This document shows, piece by piece, positions 16,688 through 25,352 of a stretch of DNA of 64,000 nt (its first letter is position 1; each line of letters opens with the position of its first letter). Source of the stretch: an uncultured bacterium (lineage in GTDB: Bacteria > Verrucomicrobiota > Kiritimatiellia > RFP12 > UBA1067); contig CADCCQ010000001.1 in assembly GCA_902799955.1 (NCBI GenBank), positions 1 to 64,000 of the forward strand, in the 5' to 3' direction. A model generated the notes under the pieces. That model had not been told where the DNA came from, searched no databases, and saw nothing but the letters and a program-made list of their open reading frames with translations. The position numbers and the translations under genes were made by a program.

Positions 16688-17587
16688 TCAGATCGGCAGC
16701 TTGCGCTTCGCCCCCGGAAGGTCCTGCACAAATCGCGGGAGCGCGAGGCCTCCGATGGCCTCGGCGCACTTTGCCTCGATTCTCCGCGCCTTGTCGATGC
16801 CAACGCGGAAGCGTCCGATGCCTGCGACGGGGTCGCACATGAACACGTAGTACGGCCTGATCCTCGCGGCTGAAAGCGCGCGCAGGAGCCGCAACATCTC
16901 CGCGGCGGAGTCGTTGACGCCCTTCAGCAGCACGGTCTGGCACGAGACGGGGATGCCCGCCTCGACGAGGCGCGCGGCGGCGCGGCGCGCCTCGTTCGTC
17001 ACTTCGTCCGCGCAGTTGAACTGCGTGTTCACCCAGACCTTGCGCGACTTGCCGAGCCGCTTGGCGAGCGCGGCGGTGACGCGATCCGGATTCACGCACG
17101 GCGCCCTGGTGCAGACCCTGACGACCTCGACCTGCGCAAGCGCGGCGAATGCGTCGACGAAGCGCATGACATCGTCGTCGGGAAGAGTGAGGGGGTCGCC
17201 ACCGGAAATAAGCACATCGCGCACCCTTGGATGCGCCTTGACGTATTCAACGCATCTCGCCAGCTCATCGGCGGTCCTGACGACGCTGGTCCTGCCGAAG
17301 AGCCCGCGCCTAGTGCAGTGCCGGCATGTCATGAAACACCTGTCCGACGCCATAACCAACACCCTGTCAGGAAAGCGCTGCTTCAGGCCGGGGACCTTCG
17401 ACGCAGTCGTAAGCTCTCCGAAAGGATCGGGCCCGTAGTCCCCTTCGCCGTCCACCGCGCCTCCGCGGCGGCCCGGCGGCGGATCGTAGACCTGTAGCGC
17501 GAAGCGGCGCGACTTCGCGGCGAGCCGCCTCGCGTACGGGCAGGCGTATTCGGGGAAGTCCTCCCCGTCGATTTCGTCATTCCTCAT
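16688..17587 (-). CDS. KamA/EpmB-family radical SAM protein (lysine 2,3-aminomutase-like, short)
   Basis: About 299 residues from ATG 17587; this start overlaps the upstream stop by 11 bases. The cluster motif is CFMTCRHC (C84, C88, C91), the spacing of the lysine 2,3-aminomutase family. It is followed by DVLISGGDPLTL and, later, PVSCQTVLLKGVND and RIRPYYVFMCDPVAG, typical of KamA/EpmB. At 299 residues it is shorter than KamA (over 400) and close to EpmB, which isomerises lysine for elongation factor P modification. Neither EpmA nor efp is in the window, so the substrate (lysine, glutamate or other) is unresolved. Co-transcription with the pseudo-synthase genes is likely. Confidence 0.8.
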   Translation of the reverse strand: MRNDEIDGEDFPEYACPYARRLAAKSRRFALQVYDPPPGRRGGAVDGEGDYGPDPFGELTTASKVPGLKQRFPDRVLVMASDRCFMTCRHCTRRGLFGRTSVVRTADELARCVEYVKAHPRVRDVLISGGDPLTLPDDDVMRFVDAFAALAQVEVVRVCTRAPCVNPDRVTAALAKRLGKSRKVWVNTQFNCADEVTNEARRAAARLVEAGIPVSCQTVLLKGVNDSAAEMLRLLRALSAARIRPYYVFMCDPVAGIGRFRVGIDKARRIEAKCAEAIGGLALPRFVQDLPGAKRKLPI

Positions 17588-20500
17588 TGAAAAGCGTCGC
17601 CGGGATGAAGCAGAACGCGAGCGCATGGTCGCGCACCACGCGGGACGAAACGGCGATGTCCCTGCCCTTGAAGTTCTTGAACACTCCCACCCACGCGCCC
17701 TCCAGGCGCACCTTCATCGCGCCGGAGTCCGCCTGGTAGTCCGTCACGACCAGCTCGCGCGGCGAATAGCGTATGCCGGTGCCGAGGGCCTTCGAGACGG
17801 CCTCTTTCGCGCACCAGAAGCGTATCAGCGCCTGCGCCGACGCGGAGCACTTCGCGGCAAGCTCTAGCTCGTCGGGGATGAACACGCCGGCGGCGAACTC
17901 CTCGGAGAGGTTACGCGAGACGGACTCCACGTCGACGCCGACGCGGGCGTTTGAGGCGGCGAGCGCGACGACGAACTGCGATGTGTGCGCAATCGCGACG
18001 TCGAGGCGCGAGGTGAGGTTGTCGCCCCACGCGCCGATCGCCTGCGGCTTGCCGTTTTCGTTCGGCCAGATGTACACGTCGGCGTAGCTCCACCTCGCCT
18101 GGTGGTAGTCCTTCAGGTAGCGCCGCACGGCCTCCTTGACCGCGATCCGCCCGAAGAGCCATTCAGTGCGCCTGGCGGCGGAGCCCTTCATCTCGGAAAG
18201 CTCGCGGCGCTCGGAGGCGTTCAGGACGACGTTGCCGAGGATCTTCAGCCACAGCTCCTCGTTGCGCTCGAACATCCTGTAGGGCACGTCGGTTATGACG
18301 GCGGACGCGACGTCCGTGCCGGGGTTTCCGAAGAACTCCGGCGACAGGCTCTCGGACATGAAGCTCGTCGCGGGCTGGAGCACCATGTCGCAGAACTCGC
18401 GGGGCACGCGCTCGGTCATCTCCTCCCAGCCGTCGATCTCCATTATCGCGTTGCCGTTGCCGTCCGTCACCGTTATGTCGCAGAGGTGCGAGCGCGGCGT
18501 GACGCCGGTGAGCCGGAGGTAGCAGTTGAGGCGCGTGCCCTCCTTCGGGACGGGCCCTCGCAGCTCCATCCGGCGGAACCGGAACGGGAACGAGAACGCG
18601 CCGGAGAACTTGTCGTTGCACCGCCAGAGGCTGAAGCCGCTGACCGCCACCTGCATGTAGAGCGGGTTTATGGCCCACATGGGCATCCTGGTGAACGTCA
18701 CGTTCTCGGCGAGCGGAGGGACGTCCATCTCGTAGTTTAGGCCGCTTTCCGACCAGCTGTCGGCGAAGACGATCCCCCGGAGGCGGCGGCCGTAGCCGAG
18801 CTTGGAGGGATAGATGTCGCGTCCCGACCAGTGGACGGTGCGCGGGTGAGCGAGCGGCTCGACGGAGGCGGCGACTGGCGCAAGCGGCTCGGGGGCCATG
18901 ACGAATGTCGCCTCCATTACCGGCCAGGTGAACTTGGCGTCCGGGGAGTCGGCGCGTATCTGGACCTTGACGGCGGCTGTCGACGGGTCGTCGGGCGAGA
19001 CGCGCTCCGCGTAGGTCGTGAGGTTCAGTTCGCCCTTGACGAACGGGACCTGCCGGCGGCAGACGAAGTCCTCTATCCTGACGAGATGCGTGTTCGGGAC
19101 GACGCGCTGCGCCGTCTCGGCCATGATCTCCGCCGCGACAGGGATCGGCAGCATGACGAGCCCGCGCAGATTCGGGTCGGAGTAGGAGAGCTGGCTCGCG
19201 CCGTAGGCGAAGTCGCCGATGAACGGCGCGTCCGATATCCGGAACTTCTTCGTGAACTCGTAGGAGACGCCGGGCACGGACTGCGTGGGCGGCGCGTCGG
19301 AGATGAGCGGGTCGGCCATGCCGGACTCGAACTGGAGGCGGAACCCCTCGCGGGCGGCCTTCGCGGCGGCGCGCGCCGCCGCCCTCGCGCCGCGTCCCCC
19401 GGCCGTCTCCACGGCGTACGTCGTGGCGGCCGGCGCGCCGAGGAGCGTCAGGCGCGGGAACACTCGCGAGAGCCGCTTCTCGGAAACCGACCTGAACTCC
19501 ATCGAGAGCGTCGCGTCGAAGTCCAGCTTCTTCGCGCCCCTCGCGGAGAAGAAGCCGGAGACGTCCATCTCCGCGCCAAGCGCGGCGAGCTGCGCGAAAG
19601 CGTGCTGTACCTGCAGGACGCTCCTGCGGTGGATGGAGTTCATCGCTATCGCGGCGAACGGACGCCCCTCCAGGGACTCCTCCACGGCGGACGTCATCAG
19701 CCCCCTCGGGCCGACCTCCAGGAACACGCGATAGCCGTCGTCGTGCATCTTCCTCACTGTGTCGGCGAAGCGCACAGTCTCCGCCCAGCGCTCCGCGGTC
19801 TCCGAGCGCGCGTGGCGCGGCTTCTCCGGCACCTTGCCCGCAATGCCGCACGAGTAGACCTCGTAGACAGGCTTCGACTTCATCCACGACGACGCGAACT
19901 TCTTGATCGCGGGGACGATCGAGGCGCAGCGAGGTGTGTTGAACGGACGGTCCAGGTCGAGCCTGAGGGTCCTCACGCCCGCCTCGGAGAGGGCCTTCGC
20001 CGCGGCCTCCTCGAACTCCGGCTCGATGGCGTACGTCTTCATCTTTGGCGAGAAATCCGCCGCGAGGTACACCGCGCCCTTCGGAAACGAGTCGAACACC
20101 CCCTCCAGGTCGCTCTCGCGACGCGGCAGCGCGGTGACCATGACGGTCTTCGGAAGCCCCTCGTGGTCAACGGCCTTGCTGACGACACGGTAGATGTCCC
20201 GGATGGCCTTTATGCGCTCCGCGCGACGCGACTCCACGCCCGTCGCGCCGGACTTCACGACGGCGGCGAGGTCTCCGCCGCCGCAGCCGACGAGGCCGTC
20301 CGGGCGGATGTGCGCGGCGTCGACGAGGCGGGACATCGCCGCGCAGCCCGCATACGCCGCGATGAACGCCTGCGAGTACGCGCCTGAGCTGAAGATGTCC
20401 GCGTCGTGCCTGTAGTACGGCGCGGGCGGGAAGATGAAGTTGGACGGAGTGAACGAGCGCTCGTCGGCAAGCGCCTCCTCCAGCTCGTCGAACGGGCGGC

Positions 20501-20900
20501 GGCATTCAGGGTGCAGGACTACGAGGTCGCGCATCATGTGCGGGTAGAACGACATCGCGCCCGGGTAGACGAACGCGAGGCGCCCGCCGCCGTCGCCGAG
20601 CAGATGGTCGCGGAAATAGTACGTGCCGCTCTTGTCCTTGAGCCTCGCGATCTCGCCGGACCTGAGCCTCGCCATCGCGGATGCCAGCCGCGAACGGAGG
20701 TCCTGGACGCCCGTCGCGACGATCGCGAGGACCGACGGCCCCTTCGTGAGGCTGCATGTATAGGCGACGTCGAGGAGCGAGACGTCCGGTATCCTGTCGA
20801 TGAACGTGACGAGCCTCGCGGCCTCCGCGACGAGCGACGCGACGTCCGCCGCGGAAAGCACCACGAGCTCCGTTGCCACTGTTGACGAAGGCTGCGTCAT
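17577..20900 (-). CDS. PKS-like fusion: degenerate acyltransferase, dehydratase-like domain, 4'-phosphopantetheinyl transferase
   Basis: 1107 residues from ATG 20900, which overlaps the ketosynthase-like stop as ATGA. An acyltransferase-like region (about 20-470) ends in VFLEVGPRGLMTSAV. Its nucleophile motif GHSxG is GCGGG (205-209), and the downstream FHTP is FNTP (N321), so both catalytic residues are missing. The middle (about 570-860) resembles double hot-dog dehydratase/product-template folds, also without the usual HxxxGxxxxP. The C-terminus is a PPTase with GVDVE (D990, E992) and FWCAKEAVSKA (E1033), both intact; it would arm carrier proteins with phosphopantetheine. No carrier domain is seen. 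It probably belongs to a larger fatty-acid or polyketide complex encoded elsewhere. Confidence 0.8.
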   Translation of the reverse strand: MTQPSSTVATELVVLSAADVASLVAEAARLVTFIDRIPDVSLLDVAYTCSLTKGPSVLAIVATGVQDLRSRLASAMARLRSGEIARLKDKSGTYYFRDHLLGDGGGRLAFVYPGAMSFYPHMMRDLVVLHPECRRPFDELEEALADERSFTPSNFIFPPAPYYRHDADIFSSGAYSQAFIAAYAGCAAMSRLVDAAHIRPDGLVGCGGGDLAAVVKSGATGVESRRAERIKAIRDIYRVVSKAVDHEGLPKTVMVTALPRRESDLEGVFDSFPKGAVYLAADFSPKMKTYAIEPEFEEAAAKALSEAGVRTLRLDLDRPFNTPRCASIVPAIKKFASSWMKSKPVYEVYSCGIAGKVPEKPRHARSETAERWAETVRFADTVRKMHDDGYRVFLEVGPRGLMTSAVEESLEGRPFAAIAMNSIHRRSVLQVQHAFAQLAALGAEMDVSGFFSARGAKKLDFDATLSMEFRSVSEKRLSRVFPRLTLLGAPAATTYAVETAGGRGARAAARAAAKAAREGFRLQFESGMADPLISDAPPTQSVPGVSYEFTKKFRISDAPFIGDFAYGASQLSYSDPNLRGLVMLPIPVAAEIMAETAQRVVPNTHLVRIEDFVCRRQVPFVKGELNLTTYAERVSPDDPSTAAVKVQIRADSPDAKFTWPVMEATFVMAPEPLAPVAASVEPLAHPRTVHWSGRDIYPSKLGYGRRLRGIVFADSWSESGLNYEMDVPPLAENVTFTRMPMWAINPLYMQVAVSGFSLWRCNDKFSGAFSFPFRFRRMELRGPVPKEGTRLNCYLRLTGVTPRSHLCDITVTDGNGNAIMEIDGWEEMTERVPREFCDMVLQPATSFMSESLSPEFFGNPGTDVASAVITDVPYRMFERNEELWLKILGNVVLNASERRELSEMKGSAARRTEWLFGRIAVKEAVRRYLKDYHQARWSYADVYIWPNENGKPQAIGAWGDNLTSRLDVAIAHTSQFVVALAASNARVGVDVESVSRNLSEEFAAGVFIPDELELAAKCSASAQALIRFWCAKEAVSKALGTGIRYSPRELVVTDYQADSGAMKVRLEGAWVGVFKNFKGRDIAVSSRVVRDHALAFCFIPATLFNEE

Positions 20901-22300
20901 TGCCTGTCCTCCGGCTCCTCTTCGAGGACAATCGCGGCGCATCGCCCGTCGCGGCTCGTGACGCCGACGGGGTTGCACGGTATGAAGTTGGACGCCATCA
21001 CGGCGGCACGGCGGCGGGCGGAGCTGTCGCCGGTAATCCACGGCCTCGGCTCAGTGAGGAGGTAGGCGCTCGACGCGAGGTTCGCTATGACGTCCGACGG
21101 ATGCTCGGGCTCGATCTGCGGCGGGAGGACGCGGTATCTCAGCGCAAGCGCGGCCTTCGCGACGCCTGCGGCCATCGACGCCCTGAGCGTGTGGCCGATG
21201 TTGCCCTTCACCGAGCCGATGCCGACGAGCGCGCCGCCAGGCTTGTGTTCGCCCCAGAGGCGCTGGACCGCGGCAACCTCCCGCGCCTCCATCTCGCGCA
21301 GACCGCTGCCGTCCGCCTCGACGAGCCCGACGGACGCGGCGGGCGCGTCCGCCGCGTCGAGCGCGGCGGAGAGTATCGTCGACGGGTTGTCCTCGGGGTT
21401 GTGCCCGATGACGACGGACTTGATCAACGCGTAGATCCTGTCGTGGGCCTTGAGGGCGTCCTCGCGGCGCTTGAGGACGAAGAATGCGCCGCCTTCCCCG
21501 GGGATCGTCCCGCACGGCTCCTGCTCGAACGGATGAAGCTCCTGCTTTGTCGAGAAGAGGACCTCGCCCGAAAGCCCCTCCAGGTAGCTGCGGCCAAGCG
21601 GCGGCGTGATCGCGCCGGCGAGCGCGACGTCCGCGTGGCCGAGCCGAAGGTCGTCTACCGCGCTCATCAGCGCCGCGCCCCCGCTGAGGATGCCCGCGTC
21701 AAGTATCGTCGCCGCGCCGGTGAAGGAGCACTCCCGCGCGATCCACGAGACGAACCTGTAGCCAGAGCCGAGGAGGAACGACGCGGCGTTTGGCTCCGGG
21801 AGCGACTCCTTCAGCTTCGTCTTCACGGCGTCAAGCGACTCCTCCGGCGCGTTTGGCATGAAGCGGCGGATGATCTCCATCGTCTGGTCCAGGAACACCG
21901 TGTGCTGGAGCCAGTTGACGGTGGAGGCGTTGAACGGCGGCGCGTAGCCGAGGCGGACCGTACCCCTGACGCTTTCCGGCGAGTGCGCCCTCATCGAGGC
22001 GTCGGCGAGGGCGTCGAACGCCAGCTGCGTCGCGAAGTACAGGTCCTGGTTCTCCCCGGCGTTCACCTGCCGGGGGAAGTGCTGCATCGAGGGCACGCAG
22101 GAATAGAGAGCCCCGAGCTGCCCAAGGCGGGTGGGATACGGCCTGTCGAAGACGTTCTTCTGTCCGAATGGCAGCTCCGCCTCGGAGCCGGGCACGGTGA
22201 GCATGCTTCTGCGGGACATCACGACGTCCCAGAACGCCCGGTGCGAACTGCACCCGGCGAACCTGCAGCTCATGCCCACTATGGCGACGGAGGGATCCAT
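20897..22300 (-). CDS. Ketosynthase-like protein lacking catalytic Cys (chain-length-factor-like)
   Basis: 467 residues with a thiolase fold of the PKS type: PSVAIVGMSCRFAG at the start and VGIGSVKGNIGHTLRAS near 358-374. The active-site Cys segment, normally DxACSSS, reads DAGILSGG (201-208). The first catalytic His, normally EAHGTGT, reads EADGSGL (D330). Only the last His (H370) and its Lys are kept. This is expected of a non-condensing partner such as a chain-length factor, not a working synthase. Its start shares one base with the Gfo/Idh stop (TGATG), and its end overlaps the AT-DH-PPTase start by 4 bases, so all three are likely translated together. Confidence 0.82.
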   Translation of the reverse strand: MDPSVAIVGMSCRFAGCSSHRAFWDVVMSRRSMLTVPGSEAELPFGQKNVFDRPYPTRLGQLGALYSCVPSMQHFPRQVNAGENQDLYFATQLAFDALADASMRAHSPESVRGTVRLGYAPPFNASTVNWLQHTVFLDQTMEIIRRFMPNAPEESLDAVKTKLKESLPEPNAASFLLGSGYRFVSWIARECSFTGAATILDAGILSGGAALMSAVDDLRLGHADVALAGAITPPLGRSYLEGLSGEVLFSTKQELHPFEQEPCGTIPGEGGAFFVLKRREDALKAHDRIYALIKSVVIGHNPEDNPSTILSAALDAADAPAASVGLVEADGSGLREMEAREVAAVQRLWGEHKPGGALVGIGSVKGNIGHTLRASMAAGVAKAALALRYRVLPPQIEPEHPSDVIANLASSAYLLTEPRPWITGDSSARRRAAVMASNFIPCNPVGVTSRDGRCAAIVLEEEPEDRQ

Positions 22301-23685
22301 CAGCCTCTGTAGTACTCCTCCCAGCCCTTGCGCGGCGCAGGCCCCTTGAGCAGGAGGTCGACCTCCGCGTCGCCGACCGCGCGCTTCTTCACGGGGTCGA
22401 ACTTGAAGCCGCGGTTGAGGCGCTGCGCGATGACGCCGAGGCAGAACACCTCGGAGAGCGGCGCGGTCACGCTGAACGGGCTCCTCTCGGTCTCCTCGCC
22501 CTTGACGGCCAGGAGGAAGTTCCTCCAGTGGTCGCTCTTCGCCTTCTCGAACTCAGGGCGCGGGGCGTCCTGCGCCCCGCACTTGACGAGCGTCGAGGAG
22601 TGCGAGAGGCCCTGCCAGACGGTGCCGTCGGCGAGGTATATCTCCTTGCCGGGCTTGAGCGGCGGGTCGATGAGGCCGTCGTTCGCCGTCGACGCGGGGA
22701 AGAGACCCTTGTTGTCGGCGTAGCGGAACCCCTTCGGGAGCTTGGGCTTGTTGTCGAGGCCCTCGTACCACTCGAGCGTGACGTCGCCGAACTTCATCGT
22801 GAGAGTGTCCTGGATCGGGAACACGTATGGGTTCCACCCCGTCACGTTGGAGATCGCGACCTCAGAGGGAAGCGCACCGCCGAGCGTGAAGCGGTGGACG
22901 CAGTCGAGGATGTGCGCGCCCCAGTCGCCCATGCAGCCGTTGCCGTAGTCGTACCAGCAGCGCCATTCGCCGTACGCGAGGTCCTTGGAGAAGTCGTGGT
23001 ACGGCGCGGCGTTGCACCAGACCTCCCAGTCGAGCGTCTTGGGCAGCGTCTCGGCCTTGGGGTAGGAGGAGGTCTTCCCGCCCCACTTGTGCCAGCGCCT
23101 CTGCATGTTCATGTGCGAGACGACCTTCTTCACGTCCTTGATGACGCCGTTGTTCACGTAGTCGCGGTACTGGTAGTAGTTGTCGCCGCTGTGGCCCTGG
23201 TTGCCCATCTGCGTGACGACGCGGTAGTGCTTCTCGGCGGCCATCAGCAGCTCGCACTCGAGGAACGAGTGGGCGAGCGGCTTCTCTACGTAGACGGCCT
23301 TGCCGAGGCGCATCGCGTGCATCGCCGCGCAGAAGTGCGAATGGTCGGGGATGCCGATGAGGACGGCGTCGATCTTGTCGGCCATCTTGTCGAACATCTT
23401 CCTGAAGTCCTGGAAGCGCGGCAGGTTCGGGAAGCGCTTGAGCGCCTCCAGGGTGTGCTTCGCGCCGATGTCGGTGTCGCATAGCGCGACGACTTCGCAG
23501 ATGTCCTTGTTGCCCGAAAGCTTTTTTAGGTCGAACCACGCCTGCGCGCCGCAGCCGATCGCGGCGAGGCGGACCTTGCCGTTCGCGACGTAGGTGCGCG
23601 CCGACGAGCAGCTGCAGCAGCCGGGCATGAACACGGGGGCCGCACCCGCCGCGAGCATCGCCTTTATGAATCCGCGCCTGTCCAT
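22300..23685 (-). CDS. Tat-exported Gfo/Idh/MocA oxidoreductase, copy 1
   Basis: 461 residues. The twin-arginine signal is DRRGFIKAM followed by a short hydrophobic stretch ending FMPGC, which could serve as a lipobox. The Rossmann motif VRLAAIGCGAQA, the EKPLAHS motif and the MGNQGHSG segment define the family, here the group found with 3-keto-sugar metabolism. It probably oxidises a sugar or glycoside at the cell surface with a bound nicotinamide cofactor. It begins one base after the TIM barrel-DUF1080 stop, which supports a joint 3-keto-glycoside role. About 55% of its sequence can be aligned by eye with the protein at 25345-26769, including the shared ending RKGWEEYYR/RKGWEEFYR. Confidence 0.88.
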   Translation of the reverse strand: MDRRGFIKAMLAAGAAPVFMPGCCSCSSARTYVANGKVRLAAIGCGAQAWFDLKKLSGNKDICEVVALCDTDIGAKHTLEALKRFPNLPRFQDFRKMFDKMADKIDAVLIGIPDHSHFCAAMHAMRLGKAVYVEKPLAHSFLECELLMAAEKHYRVVTQMGNQGHSGDNYYQYRDYVNNGVIKDVKKVVSHMNMQRRWHKWGGKTSSYPKAETLPKTLDWEVWCNAAPYHDFSKDLAYGEWRCWYDYGNGCMGDWGAHILDCVHRFTLGGALPSEVAISNVTGWNPYVFPIQDTLTMKFGDVTLEWYEGLDNKPKLPKGFRYADNKGLFPASTANDGLIDPPLKPGKEIYLADGTVWQGLSHSSTLVKCGAQDAPRPEFEKAKSDHWRNFLLAVKGEETERSPFSVTAPLSEVFCLGVIAQRLNRGFKFDPVKKRAVGDAEVDLLLKGPAPRKGWEEYYRG

Positions 23686-23686
23686 C

Positions 23687-25282
23687 CTAGAGCTCCTTCA
23701 CCTTGAGGTTGCAGAACGAGACGGTCGAGTCGCCGTGGTCCTGGAGGAGGAGGCGCCCCTCGGGGATCTCGCCCCAGTCCTGCGGCTTCCCGTTCGCCGC
23801 GACGCCCCACTTGGCGTACTTCGACTTCTTGACGGCGGCCTTGAACGCGGCGGTCCCGCGCTCGTACTCGAGGACCTTCACGCCGTTGAGCCAGTGCTCG
23901 ACGCGGCTGCCCTTCGAGACGACCATGCCGGTGTTCCACTCGCCGGGGCCCTTCAGGAGATGCTCGGCGTTCGCGGGGTAGATGTCGTAGAGCGCGGCGG
24001 CCTTGCGGTTGCCCTCCTTGCCCTTTGCGGCGTCGGGGTGGCCGTTCTCGAGGATCTGGTACTCCTCGCAAGTGCCCTTGTTGAGCTTCTCGTCGTAGAA
24101 GTACTTGACGCCGGAGTTGGCGCACTCCGTGAGGCGGAAGTCGAACTTGAACGCGAAGTCGCGGTACTTCTTCACCGTGACGATGTCGCCGCCGCCGCCG
24201 AGCCTCTGGTCCTCCGCCGGGAGCGGGAACCACTTGCCGTTGGCGATGCCGCTCGTCGGGCGCATGGTGAGCGTGCCGTCCTTGATGAACCAGCCCTTCT
24301 CCGGCGGCGCCTTGCAGCCGGTCTTCACGCCGACCCAGCCGTCGAGCGTCCTGCCGTCCCACGCGAGCTTCCAGCCGTCGGCCTTCTCGGCGGCGGTGAG
24401 GGTGTTCGCGCCTTCGGGAGCGGGCTTCATCTTCGCCTTCACCTTGACGCATCCCGCGACGCCGCGGTAGTAGCCGAACGACTCGGCGAGGCCCATCGCG
24501 TTGTCCTTGTAGTCCTTCTCGTACTCGATGTGGCAGACGCCGGAGTACCCGCATTCGGCAAGCGCGGTGAAGAGCCCCTCGATGTCGATGACGCCTCGCG
24601 GCCCCTCCTTGGCGGAGAGGTTCTTCGGCACCTTGGGCTTGCTGCCGGAGTAGCCGACGTTCTTGAGATGCACGTCGTAGATGCGGTCGCCGTGCTTGCG
24701 GACGAACGCGACCGGGTCGCACCCGAAGCGCAGCTCGTGGCCGACGTCGAGGCAGACGCCGATGCGCTTGTCGCGCTTCGCGATGCGCTTCATCGCCGCC
24801 TCCGCGGTCGGGAAGAGCTCCGGCATGTCTGGCCCGTGGTTGTGGATGGCGTACACCATGTCGTACTCCTTCACGAGCCTCTCCACGATGTCGAGGACCT
24901 TGTCGGACTCCACCCTCTTGCCCTTCTCGTCCTTCTCGAACGGCACGCCTACGAGGACCCTGATCCCCATCTTCTTCGCGAACTCGAACTGCTCTCGAAG
25001 CGCCTTCTCGTTGTCCGCGTATAGCGGGCCGGTCGCGAGGGTGCTGACGCCCTTCGCCGCTGTCTTCGCCTTGTACTCCGCGATCTGCGCGTCAGTCGCG
25101 TCGTACTTGACGAAGAAGTCCTTGTGGCAGAGATAGTGGCAGTCTATCTTCTGCATCGTATCGAGCGCCTCGTCGAGCTTCTGCCTGTGGAACGTGAACC
25201 CGGCGATGCCGATCTTGAACGGAACGGCGGCGGAAGCGCCGAGCGCGGCCATCATCGCCGCAGCCATCAATGATCTCTTCAT
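23687..25282 (-). CDS. Secreted fusion: xylose isomerase-like TIM barrel plus DUF1080 (3-keto-disaccharide hydrolase-like)
   Basis: 531 residues from ATG 25282 (AGGAG just upstream); MKRSLMAAAMMAALGASAA is a signal peptide. Residues about 25-275 form an AP-endonuclease-2/xylose isomerase-like barrel, with HNHG, CLDVGH and YDVHLKNVG as metal-site strands. Residues about 300-531 are a DUF1080 concanavalin-like domain (LAWDGRTLDGWVG, SGVKYFYDE, HGDSTVSFCNLKVKEL). DUF1080 proteins are known to cleave 3-keto-glycosides, and the barrel may epimerise or isomerise the keto-sugar. Sits between two Gfo/Idh genes with 1 and 62 bases of spacing. Confidence 0.87.
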   Translation of the reverse strand: MKRSLMAAAMMAALGASAAVPFKIGIAGFTFHRQKLDEALDTMQKIDCHYLCHKDFFVKYDATDAQIAEYKAKTAAKGVSTLATGPLYADNEKALREQFEFAKKMGIRVLVGVPFEKDEKGKRVESDKVLDIVERLVKEYDMVYAIHNHGPDMPELFPTAEAAMKRIAKRDKRIGVCLDVGHELRFGCDPVAFVRKHGDRIYDVHLKNVGYSGSKPKVPKNLSAKEGPRGVIDIEGLFTALAECGYSGVCHIEYEKDYKDNAMGLAESFGYYRGVAGCVKVKAKMKPAPEGANTLTAAEKADGWKLAWDGRTLDGWVGVKTGCKAPPEKGWFIKDGTLTMRPTSGIANGKWFPLPAEDQRLGGGGDIVTVKKYRDFAFKFDFRLTECANSGVKYFYDEKLNKGTCEEYQILENGHPDAAKGKEGNRKAAALYDIYPANAEHLLKGPGEWNTGMVVSKGSRVEHWLNGVKVLEYERGTAAFKAAVKKSKYAKWGVAANGKPQDWGEIPEGRLLLQDHGDSTVSFCNLKVKEL

Positions 25283-25307
25283 CTTCACTCCTTGTTTGTC
25301 TTTTGTG

Positions 25308-25352
25308 TTTTACACTCTACATTTTACACTTTACACTTTTCATTTTACACTC
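25308..25352. repeat. Repeat family B (TTTACATTTTACACT-type)
   Basis: About three degenerate units of the kind ACTTTACATTTTACACT fill the gap and overlap the last codons of the upstream oxidoreductase gene. The same family recurs at 41229-41290, 54319-54351, 56982-57015, 57787-57819 and 63964-63996. Confidence 0.7.
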
